From Equadaptatus sp045642025 (lineage in GTDB: Bacteria > Synergistota > Synergistia > Synergistales > Synergistaceae), in contig JAZUIB010000045.1 of assembly GCA_045642025.1 (NCBI GenBank), positions 1-62,856 of the forward strand: DNA of 62,856 bases, read 5' to 3'. Every line of letters begins with the position of its first letter. Position 1 is the stretch's first letter. The notes beneath the pieces were generated by a model, which was given only the letters and a program-made list of their open reading frames with translations, did no database searches and was not told the DNA's origin. A program made the translations under genes and the position numbers. Positions 17,159 through 26,004 of this stretch are shown one piece after another.

Positions 17159-18274
17159 ATGATATATCTTGTCTGTTTCTTTATTTCATTTATGTTCGCA
17201 AGAGAAGCGGGAAAAGCAAAAACAAAAACGATGTTTATTTTGTTCAGCATATTAAGCCTTGCTCCTACTATACTGCTTGCAGGATTGCGTGACTATAGTA
17301 TTGGTATAGATACAATGAATTACTATGATATGCCCATGTATTGGCGAGGCGCTATCAGGAGTAATACACTTTGGGATTATCTTATACTTCACAGTTTGTC
17401 CCGCGGTCCTGAGGTGTTGGCGGGACTATTATTTGGGTGCACTGCAAAACTTACAGGCAGTTATAGGGTTCTTTTATTTTTGATACACACAATCATTTTA
17501 ACGTGTATTTATATCGGAGCGTTTCGTTTCCGAAAATATGCAGCCCCTGAATTTATATTGCTGCTTTTCTATCTTTTCTTCTATAATCACTCACTTAATG
17601 TGTTACGTCAGTATATTGCCATGTCGATACTTTTCGCTGCATTTATGGACATAGAGCAACACAAATATAAACGATTTTGTTTTTTTGTTTTGATTGCGGT
17701 TATGTTCCATTCTTCAGCTATAATTGGTTTAGGACCGCTGATTCTTTTTTGTATACTCTATAAACATGGGAAACATCTTACATCGACATTATGGCGTAAA
17801 ATGTTAGTTATTTCTGGAATAATATTTATAATTACATTGTTGTACCCATTGTTATTATTCCTGTTGCACAGTGGAGTACTGGCCGGTAGATACAGTTTTT
17901 ATCTAGAAAATGAGACAGAGGCTAAAGCCCTAAAGGTAATACTTTTGTTTCTTGCTATGGAAATTTATGCTATATATATATTCCAAAAAAATATGTATCG
18001 GAATAAACTTTATTTTGATTTTTATAAATATGGCTCACTTATTTATTTTGCATTATACACGCTTACTGCAGTAATAGTATTTGGAAAGAGAATTGCTATG
18101 TATTTTTCCTTGATTAATGTTTTAACGCTATCGCTATTAGCTGAAAGTCAAAAAAAATATACTGACAAGACCTTAGCAAAGGTTCTAGTTATATTTTTTT
18201 CATTAGTTTATTGGACGTTTTTCTATGTGATTAGACAAGTTAGTCAAACGTATCCATATAAGTTCGGAATTTAG
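17159..18274 (+). CDS. EpsG-type polysaccharide polymerase (Wzy-like)
   Basis: A membrane protein of about 371 residues with roughly ten hydrophobic segments. The motif GLRDYSIGIDTMNYY near residue 45 is the signature of EpsG-family polymerases, and NVLRQYIAMSILFAAF is the conserved arginine-containing segment. It should join repeat units in the periplasm. The ATG at 17159 has a run of seven Gs eight bases upstream; a GTG at 17150 is inside that run. It lies between two GT2 genes, as expected of a polymerase in a repeat-unit cluster. Confidence 0.85.
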   Translation: MIYLVCFFISFMFAREAGKAKTKTMFILFSILSLAPTILLAGLRDYSIGIDTMNYYDMPMYWRGAIRSNTLWDYLILHSLSRGPEVLAGLLFGCTAKLTGSYRVLLFLIHTIILTCIYIGAFRFRKYAAPEFILLLFYLFFYNHSLNVLRQYIAMSILFAAFMDIEQHKYKRFCFFVLIAVMFHSSAIIGLGPLILFCILYKHGKHLTSTLWRKMLVISGIIFIITLLYPLLLFLLHSGVLAGRYSFYLENETEAKALKVILLFLAMEIYAIYIFQKNMYRNKLYFDFYKYGSLIYFALYTLTAVIVFGKRIAMYFSLINVLTLSLLAESQKKYTDKTLAKVLVIFFSLVYWTFFYVIRQVSQTYPYKFGI

Positions 18275-18288
18275 AGGTACTATAGATA

Positions 18289-19257
18289 ATGCCTAATGAT
18301 ATCAAAGTCAGTGTAATTTGTAACGTATATAATCACGAAAAATATGTTAGAGACGCACTTGAAGGCTTTGTGAAGCAGAATACAAATTTTGCCTTTGAAG
18401 TGCTTGTGCATGATGATGCGTCAACGGACAAATCTGCTGATATTATCCGTGAATATGAGAAAAAATATCCGGATATAATCAAGCCGGTATATCAAACGGA
18501 AAATCAGTATTCAAAGCACGATGGAACAATCAAAAGAATCCAAGTGGGCAGAACTCAAGGTAAATACGTTGCTTTTTGTGAAGGCGATGACTACTGGACA
18601 GACTCTAATAAATTGCAGAAGCAATATGGTTTTATGGAAACACACCCAGAGTATTCACTTTGTGTCCACTCATCACAAAGGCTTAATATGCTTAATGGTA
18701 ACATGGAAAATTACTTTTTCACCAAAGATGACAGAGATGTTTCCATTGAAGATATTATTATTGAAAAACATGGCAGGATTTTTCAGTTTTCATCTATATT
18801 CACTAGGACTTATATATGGAAAAAAATGGCTACAGTAAATTTGGGCATGCCGATAGGTGATTATCCGCTGGCAGTATTTTGTGCATATAATGGTAAGGTT
18901 CGTATGCTTGCTGATTGTATGAGCGTGTATCGCTGGAATGTACTAGGTTCATGGACTCATTGTAATAATAACAACGCTTACAGAATAGACACATGCATGA
19001 AAAAAATTAATGGTTATAAAAAAATGGATGAGTATACCAGATATAATTATCACCAAATATTCATGAATAAGATAAAGCGGTGTGAATATTATATAGCTAT
19101 TTTAACTGGAGACTGGAATACCATTAAGGCTGATAAAGATTTAATGGCTATATATTACAACGACAGGGACTTTGTCCATCAAGTTTCTGACAGAGTAAGG
19201 TGCCTGTGTCCCAAGTTACACAAGAAGATAATGAGGTTGTGCCATAGAATTAGATGA
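18289..19257 (+). CDS. Family 2 glycosyltransferase
   Basis: A 322-residue GT2 enzyme: VSVICNVYNHEKYVRDALEG, FEVLVHDDASTDKSADII, the RTQGKYVAFCEGDDYW metal site and a QKQYGFMETHPEYSLCVHSS helix. It resembles the GT2 group in which the DxD-like motif appears as EGDDYW. It is the last gene of this run and is followed by a strong terminator at 19302-19350. Donor and acceptor are unknown. Confidence 0.9.
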   Translation: MPNDIKVSVICNVYNHEKYVRDALEGFVKQNTNFAFEVLVHDDASTDKSADIIREYEKKYPDIIKPVYQTENQYSKHDGTIKRIQVGRTQGKYVAFCEGDDYWTDSNKLQKQYGFMETHPEYSLCVHSSQRLNMLNGNMENYFFTKDDRDVSIEDIIIEKHGRIFQFSSIFTRTYIWKKMATVNLGMPIGDYPLAVFCAYNGKVRMLADCMSVYRWNVLGSWTHCNNNNAYRIDTCMKKINGYKKMDEYTRYNYHQIFMNKIKRCEYYIAILTGDWNTIKADKDLMAIYYNDRDFVHQVSDRVRCLCPKLHKKIMRLCHRIR

Positions 19258-19301
19258 AGCAGACATACACGAGTAAAAAAACAGCATTAGAAAACTGATC
19301 C

Positions 19302-19350
19302 AAACAACAGAGCCGGAGCAATAACGTTTCTGCTCTGTTGTTTTCTTTTG
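19302..19350 (+). terminator. Rho-independent terminator after the GT2 gene
   Basis: AAACAACAGAGC (19302-19313) pairs perfectly with GCTCTGTTGTTT (19332-19343), followed by TCTTTTG. It closes the gene run that ends at 19257. Confidence 0.85.
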
Positions 19351-19480
19351 TTTGGTATAACAAAGCTGTTTATGCTGTACTGCATGCTATGTTATGGATA
19401 AGTGTAGTTTAAATGTAATTGCGTCAGTAAGTTTATATGTATTGACCTTTTGCGGAAAAGCAGTTAAAAAAGTAGCTTGA

Positions 19481-19550
19481 TGACCGCAGGGAATACCGAG
19501 TGCGAGTGTATAGCGAGAGTATAGACCGCAGGGAATATCCCTACGGGTTA
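19481..19550. repeat. Dispersed TGACCGCAG repeat
   Basis: TGACCGCAGGGAATACCGAG at 19481-19500 recurs in part at 19524-19537 and, with 20 of 22 matches over the extended unit, at 21349-21370. All copies are intergenic and flank the AAA ATPase gene at 19760-20953. Confidence 0.55.
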
Positions 19551-19596
19551 GGTGTACCTAGCGTAGTGAGAATACAACTGACGACAGAAAATATAG

Positions 19597-19639
19597 CGGC
19601 TTGGGATAAGAAATTACCACCAAGCCGTTTAATTTTGTT
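19597..19639 (+). terminator. Hairpin with T-rich tail upstream of the first paired ATPase gene
   Basis: CGGCTTGG (19597-19604) pairs with CCAAGCCG (19620-19627), followed by TTTAATTTTGTTT. The same hairpin with nearly the same flanks (CGACAGAAAAT before, TTTAATTT after) lies at 37261-37294 ahead of the paralogous ATPase gene. It therefore looks like part of a shared module. Confidence 0.7.
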
Positions 19640-19686
19640 TGAATATGTTTTGCGGGGTGTCAGCAGAGCAGGCTATTGAAACAAGA

Positions 19687-19742
19687 TTTCTATTCCAAAA
19701 AAACGAAAAAACAACGAGTTTTTGGAATAGAAATGCTATAAT
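19687..19742 (+). promoter_or_regulatory. ATPase promoter with long inverted repeat
   Basis: TTTCTATTCCAAAAA (19687-19701) is the perfect inverse of TTTTTGGAATAGAAA (19719-19733). The right arm ends 3 bases before the -10 box TATAAT (19737-19742). The expected transcript start is around 19749, leaving a leader of only about 10 bases, so the repeat should act as DNA operator and not as RNA. The layout matches 37403-37459. Confidence 0.75.
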
Positions 19743-19759
19743 AGCCGCGGGTGATACGA

Positions 19760-20953
19760 ATGAAGCTTATTGAGCGCGATTTTTATTTGGAGAGACTCAA
19801 GCGTGTTATGGGAACACGCGATATTAAGGTACTTACCGGCGTCAGACGCTGCGGCAAGTCCAAGCTGCTTGAAGTGTTTATGAAGTATGTGAAAAAAACT
19901 GTTGCTGATGCCAATATTATCCACGTCAATTTTAATTTACCCAAATTTGCACAGCTGCTCAATGCCGAGTCGCTTTATTCTTACGTTGATTCGCACAGAC
20001 AAAGCGGAAAACGCAATTTTGTCTTTATAGACGAAGTCCAGATGTGCGACGGTTTTGAGAGAGCCGTCAACTGGTTTCACGCTGAGGAAAGGTATGATAT
20101 TTACATCACTGGTTCAAATGCCTTTTTGCTTGGCAATGATCTTGCGACGCTTTTTACCGGCAGGACATTTACGATAGAAGTTTACCCGTTTTCTTTTACG
20201 GAATACGTCAAATATTACGGCATGACAACGCCTTCCGAGAGCTTTGAGAATTATCTTGCAGAAGGGGGTATGTCCGGCTCCTACGATTATGCTGCTCAGG
20301 CGGATAAGTTCAATTATCTTTCAGAAGTTTACAACACTCTTATAGTGCGAGACATCAGGCAGAAGTATAAAATCAGGAATGCGCAGGCACTGGACAAAAT
20401 AAGCAATTATCTTATGGACAATATTTCGAATCTTACTTCAGCAAATAGCGTAACAACAGCACTTTGCGTACAAGGCGGCAAAATAGACTATAAGACAGTT
20501 GCCTCCTATATTGACCACCTTTGCAACGCATTCGCGTTTTATAAAGTACGCAGATTTGACATACGGGGGAAACGCTGGCTTGCTGCAAATGACAAGTATT
20601 ATCTTTGTGACCATGCTTTCCGTTTCGCAAAGTTAGGAGTTAAAAATCCTGATTACGGCAGGATTCTTGAAAACGTGGTCGCAATTGAACTGCTCAGACG
20701 CGGTTACGAAATTTATGCAGGGATGCTTTACAAAAAAGAGATAGATTTTGTCGCAATGAAAAGGGATGAAACGCTTTATATTCAGGTTGCGCAGAGTATT
20801 GAAGACGAAGCAACCTTTAAACGAGAGGTTGACCCGCTGCTTCATATACGCAGCGGTTATCCCAAACTGCTGATTACACGGCTGCATTATCCTCAATATT
20901 TGTATGAGGGAATCAGAGTGGTTGACGCTGCAGAATGGCTGTTGGAATGCTGA
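19760..20953 (+). CDS. AAA-type ATPase with DUF4143-like C-terminal domain, paired copy 1
   Basis: A protein of about 397 residues. Walker A is VLTGVRRCGKSKLLE (about 22-36), Walker B FVFIDEVQMCDGF, sensor-like YDIYITGSNAFLL. A winged-helix-like middle is followed by a nuclease-fold C-terminus (KEIDFVAMKRD then LYIQVAQSIED), in which the usual ExK is replaced by QVA and so is probably inactive. The start MKLIERDFYLERL is shared with the paralogue at 37476. The family is widespread in anaerobes and poorly understood; proposed roles include toxin-antitoxin or mobile behaviour. It stands alone with its own promoter, inside the polysaccharide locus but unrelated to it. Confidence 0.88.
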   Translation: MKLIERDFYLERLKRVMGTRDIKVLTGVRRCGKSKLLEVFMKYVKKTVADANIIHVNFNLPKFAQLLNAESLYSYVDSHRQSGKRNFVFIDEVQMCDGFERAVNWFHAEERYDIYITGSNAFLLGNDLATLFTGRTFTIEVYPFSFTEYVKYYGMTTPSESFENYLAEGGMSGSYDYAAQADKFNYLSEVYNTLIVRDIRQKYKIRNAQALDKISNYLMDNISNLTSANSVTTALCVQGGKIDYKTVASYIDHLCNAFAFYKVRRFDIRGKRWLAANDKYYLCDHAFRFAKLGVKNPDYGRILENVVAIELLRRGYEIYAGMLYKKEIDFVAMKRDETLYIQVAQSIEDEATFKREVDPLLHIRSGYPKLLITRLHYPQYLYEGIRVVDAAEWLLEC

Positions 20954-21104
20954 ATATATTAGGCGGAGAAGCGTACAAAACACCGGAGTAGAAAAAACAG
21001 GAAAAAGAGCAGCCGGATGCTCGATACCTCGTTTAGCCGAATGGTTGCAATGCAACTTTAGTCGGGAAAAAGCCGATTGTTATGTCGCATATTAGCACTG
21101 AACA

Positions 21105-21137
21105 GAAAAAAACGAAGGGATTGTCACCCTTCGTTTT
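21105..21137. terminator. Bidirectional terminator
   Basis: AAAAAACGAAGGG pairs with CCCTTCGTTTTTT around an ATTGTCA loop, with A-run and T-run on the two sides. It closes the ATPase gene. Confidence 0.8.
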
Positions 21138-21348
21138 TTGTGCCTTTTTTGTGGCTCTTCACGGAATTTCGGGGAATCCGTGTTTGGAAACGGAAATGAA
21201 CTTTATCAGTGTAAAGAAATTTAGGCTTAATTCCATTCATAACCGTTCACCTCTTTTAACATGCCCATTTCTTCCGCGTATATTTATATAGCATTAGCCG
21301 GTAACACAAAGTCAGCAGTTAGAAAAGCGCCTGTAGGTTGACAGTTAA

Positions 21349-21370
21349 TGACCGCAGCGAATACCGAGCG
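21349..21370. repeat. Dispersed TGACCGCAG repeat, second site
   Basis: TGACCGCAGCGAATACCGAG plus two bases; 20 of 22 positions match the unit at 19481. It runs directly into the GTAG-type array at 21381. Confidence 0.55.
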
Positions 21371-21380
21371 TAGGGAGAAA

Positions 21381-21510
21381 ATAGTAAGTAGTAAGTAGTA
21401 GGTAGGAAGTAGAGGGTAGTAGGTAGAAAATAGAAAGTAAAAATCTACACCCTACGAATTACAAACTACAAACTAACTTCCTACACCCTACAATCTACGA
21501 CCTACCACCT
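21381..21510. repeat. Inverted GTAGTAAGTAG array, copy 1
   Basis: The left half consists of AGTAAGTAGTAGGTAGGAAG-type units. After AAAATCTACACC the right half consists of CTACAAACTAACTTCCTAC-type units, i.e. the opposite strand of the same theme, so a long imperfect hairpin is possible. A TATAAT follows at 21526-21531, just ahead of the flippase gene. The remainder of the 633-bp gap (20954-21586) holds only the terminator and the TGACCGCAG repeat. Confidence 0.75.
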
Positions 21511-21586
21511 AGCGGCTATATATTGTATAATATCCAGTGGCGGCAGCAAAAATTGCTGTGCGGACGAAATTGACAGGGGTTAATAT

Positions 21587-23035
21587 ATGCAGTCTGTTTC
21601 AAAGGGTATTTTCTGGAAACTTATGGAGCGCTTTGGTGTTTCAATAGGACAGTTTGTCTTGCAGATTATTCTTGCAAGACTTTTGTGCCCTGCTGATTAC
21701 GGTGCGCTTGCAATAATGATAATTTTTACCCAGCTGGCGAATATCTTCGTCCAAAGTGGTCTGAATACTGCCTTGGTGCAGAACAAAGACGTTACCGAAG
21801 AGGATTATTCGTCTGTATTCTGGATTTCGCTTACAATGGCGGCTGTGCTGTATGTTCTGCTTTTTGCCTGTGCTCCGCTGATAGCGGCATTCTACAATAT
21901 GCCGCTTCTCACAAAACCGTTCAGAGTACTGGCGCTTATGCTTTTCCCAGGTGCATTTAATTCCGTTCAACTTGCAAAACTTAGACGTACTCTTGATTTT
22001 AAAAAAGTATTTTATGGCAACGTTGCGGCAATCATAGTTGCAGGAACCGCCGGAATTCTTATGGCTTATATGGATTTCGGTGTATGGTCACTGGTTGTCC
22101 AGAGTCTGCTAAACGTTACGGTTGCCTGTCTTGTAATGTGGTTTACGGTCAACTGGCGCCCTATGTTTCGCGTTAATACCGCAAGGGTGCAGGAACTTTT
22201 TTCCTTTGGCTGGAAACTGCTTGTATCAGCGCTTATTGACACGGGCTATCGTGATTTGGTCGGGCTTATTATAGGAAAAAAATATTCCGCTGCTGATTTG
22301 GCATATTTTAACAGAGGAAAGCAGTTCCCGCAGTTTCTGATAACTTCCGTAAACGGCTCCATAATGGTAGTAATGCTCCCCGCGCTTTCCGCGCTGCAGG
22401 AAGACAAAACAGCAGTAAAAGCACTGATGAGAAAGTCCATGACAATGAGCGCGTTCATAGTGTTTCCGCTTATGGCAGGTCTTGCCGGAGTTGCGCGTCC
22501 GCTTGTTCATATTCTGCTTACCGACAAGTGGCTGCCATGTGTGCCGTATTTGCAGATATACTGCTTTACGCTGGCTTTTTGGCCGGTACATACCTGCAAT
22601 TTGCAGGCGATAAACGCTGTTGGCAGAAGCGATGTGTTTCTTAAACTTGAAATTATCAAAAAGTCCTACGGACTTGCTGTGCTTGCGTTTGCCGTGTTCT
22701 GCTTTGATACGCCTGTTGCCATGGCAAGATGCTGGCTGTTTACGGCGATTATCAGCACTTACGTCAATGCCTCTCCGAGTAAAAAACTCATCGGATATTC
22801 CTATCTTGAACAGGTAAAAGATATTGTGCCGATTTTTTCGGCAGCGTTTTTGATGTTTGCCGGAATATCGCTGATTGGCAGATTGCAGGTTAACAGCTTT
22901 GCGCTTATTGGCATTCAGACAATTTCAGGTGTCATAATATATGCTATACTTGCTTTGTTGTTCAGAATACCGGCGATGAACGAGTTTCTGAACTTGCTCA
23001 GAAAATGTCTGGTTAGGATAGAAAATAGTAAGTAG
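21587..23035 (+). CDS. Polysaccharide flippase (Wzx/TuaB/WzxC-like)
   Basis: A 482-residue integral membrane protein of the polysaccharide transporter (MOP/PST) family with about 12-14 helices. It begins QSVSKGIFWKLMERFGVSIG, followed by a highly typical QIILARLLCPADYGALA, as in WzxC/TuaB flippases. It should turn lipid-linked repeat units across the inner membrane. Its stop codon (TAG) and last two or three codons lie in the first units of the GTAG repeat array, so the array may have defined the present C-terminus. It is separated from the main glycosyltransferase run by the ATPase gene. Confidence 0.9.
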   Translation: MQSVSKGIFWKLMERFGVSIGQFVLQIILARLLCPADYGALAIMIIFTQLANIFVQSGLNTALVQNKDVTEEDYSSVFWISLTMAAVLYVLLFACAPLIAAFYNMPLLTKPFRVLALMLFPGAFNSVQLAKLRRTLDFKKVFYGNVAAIIVAGTAGILMAYMDFGVWSLVVQSLLNVTVACLVMWFTVNWRPMFRVNTARVQELFSFGWKLLVSALIDTGYRDLVGLIIGKKYSAADLAYFNRGKQFPQFLITSVNGSIMVVMLPALSALQEDKTAVKALMRKSMTMSAFIVFPLMAGLAGVARPLVHILLTDKWLPCVPYLQIYCFTLAFWPVHTCNLQAINAVGRSDVFLKLEIIKKSYGLAVLAFAVFCFDTPVAMARCWLFTAIISTYVNASPSKKLIGYSYLEQVKDIVPIFSAAFLMFAGISLIGRLQVNSFALIGIQTISGVIIYAILALLFRIPAMNEFLNLLRKCLVRIENSK

Positions 23036-23152
23036 TAAGTAGAGCATAGAAAATTCTACACCCTACAACCTACAAACTAATTCCTACCGGCTATAAACTA
23101 ATCTCTACCCTCTACTTTCTACTTCCTGCCTACTATTTCCTGCATTAGAATC
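23025..23152. repeat. Inverted GTAGTAAGTAG array, copy 2
   Basis: Begins inside the flippase stop region with AATAGTAAGTAGTAAGTAG. After AAAATTCTACACCCTACAAC it turns to opposite-strand units (CTACCCTCTACTTTCTACTT and similar). The junction TCTACACCCTACAACCTACA is shared with the array at 27284-27490. Confidence 0.75.
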
Positions 23153-23183
23153 TATCTTCTGCTTTCTGCTTGTATCTGTTGCC

Positions 23184-23215
23184 GGCGACTAACGACTGAT
23201 GACTGCCGACTAATG
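23184..23215. repeat. GACTAACGAC-type repeat
   Basis: GGCGACTAACGACTGATGAC followed by TGCCGACTAATG; same theme as 1551-1596. It lies immediately 5' of the LysR-gene promoter. Confidence 0.55.
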
Positions 23216-23219
23216 TTGC

Positions 23220-23272
23220 TTGACTTTTTTTACCTGTATAGTATAATTTAATAGTTATGTAATATATAACTA
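23220..23272 (+). promoter_or_regulatory. LysR-gene promoter and inverted repeat
   Basis: TTGACT (23220-23225), 16-base spacer, TATAAT (23242-23247). Just downstream, TAGTTAT (23252-23258) and ATAACTA (23266-23272) form a perfect 7-bp inverted repeat, a possible autoregulatory site. Confidence 0.65.
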
Positions 23273-23298
23273 AATGATTATTTGCTGAGGTGGCGGCG

Positions 23299-24210
23299 GT
23301 GAATGTAAAACAGTTTGAGTATGTGCTGACTTTGGCGCGTGAGGAATCGTTTTCAAGGGCGGCTGAAGTGCTGAATATTTCACAGCCGTCGTTGTCTCAG
23401 TATGTCAAGAAAATAGAGCGAGAGGTCGGTTTTGAACTGTTTGACAGGGCAAACGGCGAAGTGAGAGTAACGGATGCCGGACGTGTGTATATTGACACAG
23501 GGAGGAAAATCCTTGAACTTGAGCGCTCCATGGAAGCAGAATTGTCGGATATAGCGGAGTATAAGAGTGGCTCTCTGATTATAGGCGCAGCGCCGTACAG
23601 GGCTGCTGCAATGTTACCGCGTATAGCAAAGGAATTTCAGCGGCGTTATCCGGGTATGCATCTTGTCGTTAAGGAAGGCACAACATCTGAACTTTCCGAG
23701 GGCATGGAACACGGTGAGTTCGATTTTGCGCTGACGCTTTTTCCAATAGACAAAAGAAAGTTTGATTATGATGAAATTGCTGAGGAGGAACTAACTTTGG
23801 CAGTTCCTCGCAGTTATCCTGCCTTTCCTTCAGAAGTTATGGCTGACCGCAGATATCCGGCAGTAGATATCAGTGTTATGAACGGTCAGAATATGGTTAT
23901 GCTTACCGATACTCAGTTTATGCAGCAGCAGTTGGAAAATCTGTGCACGGATTACAAAATTACAGTTCGTACCGCAGCAGTCGTAAAATCTCTGCTTGCG
24001 CAGATTTCGATGGTAAAGGAAGGCATTGGAATTGCGCTGGTTCCTGCGGAGATTAAAGGCTTTGTGTCGGATGACGACGTTCTGTTTTATTCCCTGAAAC
24101 AGTCTCTTGCAAAGCGCAAGGTTGTGCTGATGCGGCGAAAGGGACAAAAATTGTCCGAGGCAGCCAGAGAGTTTAGAGAAATTGTCCAAAAAACAGCGGT
24201 TTACAACTGA
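23299..24210 (+). CDS. LysR-family transcriptional regulator
   Basis: About 303 residues. The N-terminal winged helix reads VKQFEYVLTLAREESFSRAA then EVLNISQPSLSQYVKKIERE, a textbook LysR DNA-binding domain. A periplasmic-binding-protein-like effector domain follows (LIIGAAPYRAAAMLPRIAKE). The GTG at 23299 is preferred since GAGGTGG lies just upstream; GTG 23290 is possible. It is in line with the MmgE/PrpD gene and the permease, which it probably controls in answer to a carboxylate. Confidence 0.92.
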   Translation: MNVKQFEYVLTLAREESFSRAAEVLNISQPSLSQYVKKIEREVGFELFDRANGEVRVTDAGRVYIDTGRKILELERSMEAELSDIAEYKSGSLIIGAAPYRAAAMLPRIAKEFQRRYPGMHLVVKEGTTSELSEGMEHGEFDFALTLFPIDKRKFDYDEIAEEELTLAVPRSYPAFPSEVMADRRYPAVDISVMNGQNMVMLTDTQFMQQQLENLCTDYKITVRTAAVVKSLLAQISMVKEGIGIALVPAEIKGFVSDDDVLFYSLKQSLAKRKVVLMRRKGQKLSEAAREFREIVQKTAVYN

Positions 24211-24550
24211 CGGAGGAAAGTATTTAGCACTTTGGAAAGTCGATTGCACTATAGCTGAAAGAAAACGCTCAGTATTTCCTTCGGTCATCTGTCGGTCGGA
24301 AGCCGTTGGCTAAACAACTTAAACGAGCTTGAAGATTTACGCACAGCGCAGCGTACAAAGTACCAATCGGCATTTAACGACACTGGATTCTGCGCTACGT
24401 CTGCGCCGTCCGCAGAAAGACGGATATTAGCGATTCTTTGGGGTTTAAAGTTTTTGGCCGATAGCAGACAGCTAAAAGCAGAGCGATACAGAGCGCAGGT
24501 AATTCACCATTCAACATTCAAAATTAAGCAGATATTGTGAGGTGTTTTTT
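24211..24550. other. 340-bp gap with no recognised feature
   Basis: Between the LysR gene and the MmgE/PrpD gene. No convincing open frame, hairpin terminator or promoter was found. A GAGGTG ribosome site ends the gap, 5' of the ATG at 24551. Confidence 0.5.
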
Positions 24551-25888
24551 ATGAATAAATCGGTTGAATTTCTCAAGGCAGTTGACAGAGTACGGAATAC
24601 GGCAGTTCCGGAAGTTGTTATGAACAGAGCAAGGCAGTCCCTGCTTGATTATATTGCCGTTACATGCGCGGGAGCAGAATTTCAAAAATCAAAGCTTGAA
24701 AAATATTATGCTTTCGCTCAGCCGGAGGAAGGCTGTTTTAAGGCGGTCGGCACAGGAAAGAATGTTGTGCTGAAAGAGGCGGTGTTCCTTAACGGACTGA
24801 ACGGACATGCGTTGGATTTTGATGACGGCACAAACAGCGGTATTATCCATTTGGGCTCGCCGATTTTTTCTCTGCTGCTTCCGCTTGCGCAAAGACACGG
24901 CGTAAGTGTTGAGGATATGCTGAGAGCTGCTGTTGCCGGTTATGAGACGTCATACACTATGGCAGTTTCAATTCAGCCGGTGCACAAGGCAATGGGTTAT
25001 CACGCGACAGGTACCTGCGGAACTTTGGGCGCGACTATTGCGGCAGCTTATATGCTTGATTTTTCTGAGGAAGAAAGATTTAACGCGTTTGCGGCTGCAT
25101 GTGTCGCCGCAGGCGGAATGCTGAAAGTGCTTGATGACGGAAGTGAATTAAAGCCGTATAACGTGGCAAAGACCTCTCTTTTAAGTTTGACCGCATTGCA
25201 GCTTGCAAAGGCTGGTTTCAAAGGACATTACGATCCGCTGTGCGGCAGAGGTTTTCTCAAAATGATGACAGGCAGGGAAGATGTTGAAATTAAGCCTGTC
25301 CTGCTTAATGGTACTTACGCGATTATGAAATCTTATACAAAACCGTATGCTTCCTGCCGCTACACACATCCGGCAGTTGAAGCTGTAATCAGCATGAGAA
25401 ACCGTGTCAGACCGGAGGACGTTGAGGAGATAGATATTCACACGTATGAGCTGGCTGTTGCAGGGCATGACCATACAGACATTGCCGGAAGCTATAGCGC
25501 GAAGATGAGTATTCCGTATGCCGTTGCGGCAGGGCTTATTTACGGCCGCGCAGGATTGCAGGAGTTTTCGGAAGAAGCGCTTAAACGCGATGAAATTTTG
25601 TCGTTGACAAAGAAGGTCAAGGTGTCGGCAGACGAAGCATTGAGCAGCCGTTTTCCCGATATTCAGGCTGCCGCTGTGACTGTCAAAACAAAGAATGGCG
25701 AAACTGTTTCCTGCCGTGTCGATTTTCCGAAAGGTGAGCCTGAAAATCCGCTGAACGAGCAGGAATTCAGAGCAAGGTATGACGGTCTTATGGAATATGC
25801 CGGAGTAAACGAAGCAGCTGCATCTACACTGTTTGACACGGCGTATAGAGAAGGTGCCGCGGTGAATGAACTGGTAAATGCGTTGTGA
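24551..25888 (+). CDS. MmgE/PrpD family protein
   Basis: About 445 residues. The family pattern is clear: LLDYIAVTCAGAEFQ, LNGLNGHALDFDDGTNSG, HATGTCGTLGATIAAAYML, a KPYASCRYTHPAVEAV region and a final AVTVKTKNGETVSCRVDFPK. Family members include 2-methylcitrate dehydratase and cis-aconitate decarboxylase, plus many dehydratases or isomerases of unknown substrate. No other methylcitrate-cycle gene is nearby, so PrpD itself is unlikely. The LysR regulator upstream and permease downstream suggest uptake and conversion of an organic acid. The ATG at 24551 fits the ribosome site better than the GTG at 24542. Confidence 0.88.
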   Translation: MNKSVEFLKAVDRVRNTAVPEVVMNRARQSLLDYIAVTCAGAEFQKSKLEKYYAFAQPEEGCFKAVGTGKNVVLKEAVFLNGLNGHALDFDDGTNSGIIHLGSPIFSLLLPLAQRHGVSVEDMLRAAVAGYETSYTMAVSIQPVHKAMGYHATGTCGTLGATIAAAYMLDFSEEERFNAFAAACVAAGGMLKVLDDGSELKPYNVAKTSLLSLTALQLAKAGFKGHYDPLCGRGFLKMMTGREDVEIKPVLLNGTYAIMKSYTKPYASCRYTHPAVEAVISMRNRVRPEDVEEIDIHTYELAVAGHDHTDIAGSYSAKMSIPYAVAAGLIYGRAGLQEFSEEALKRDEILSLTKKVKVSADEALSSRFPDIQAAAVTVKTKNGETVSCRVDFPKGEPENPLNEQEFRARYDGLMEYAGVNEAAASTLFDTAYREGAAVNELVNAL

Positions 25889-26004
25889 GTTTCATCTGCG
25901 ACGACAGCCGAAAACTGACCTGCTGCATAGTAACAGCTGCCGCTTTAGTTCGGTTATCATTGCGGTGAAACTATAAAAACAAAAGACTAAGGGGAGAAAA
26001 AGAA

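Noticed and set aside
24551..25888. 2-methylcitrate dehydratase (prpD) assignment
   Set aside because: Neither methylcitrate synthase nor lyase is nearby, and the family has many other activities; only the family name is given.
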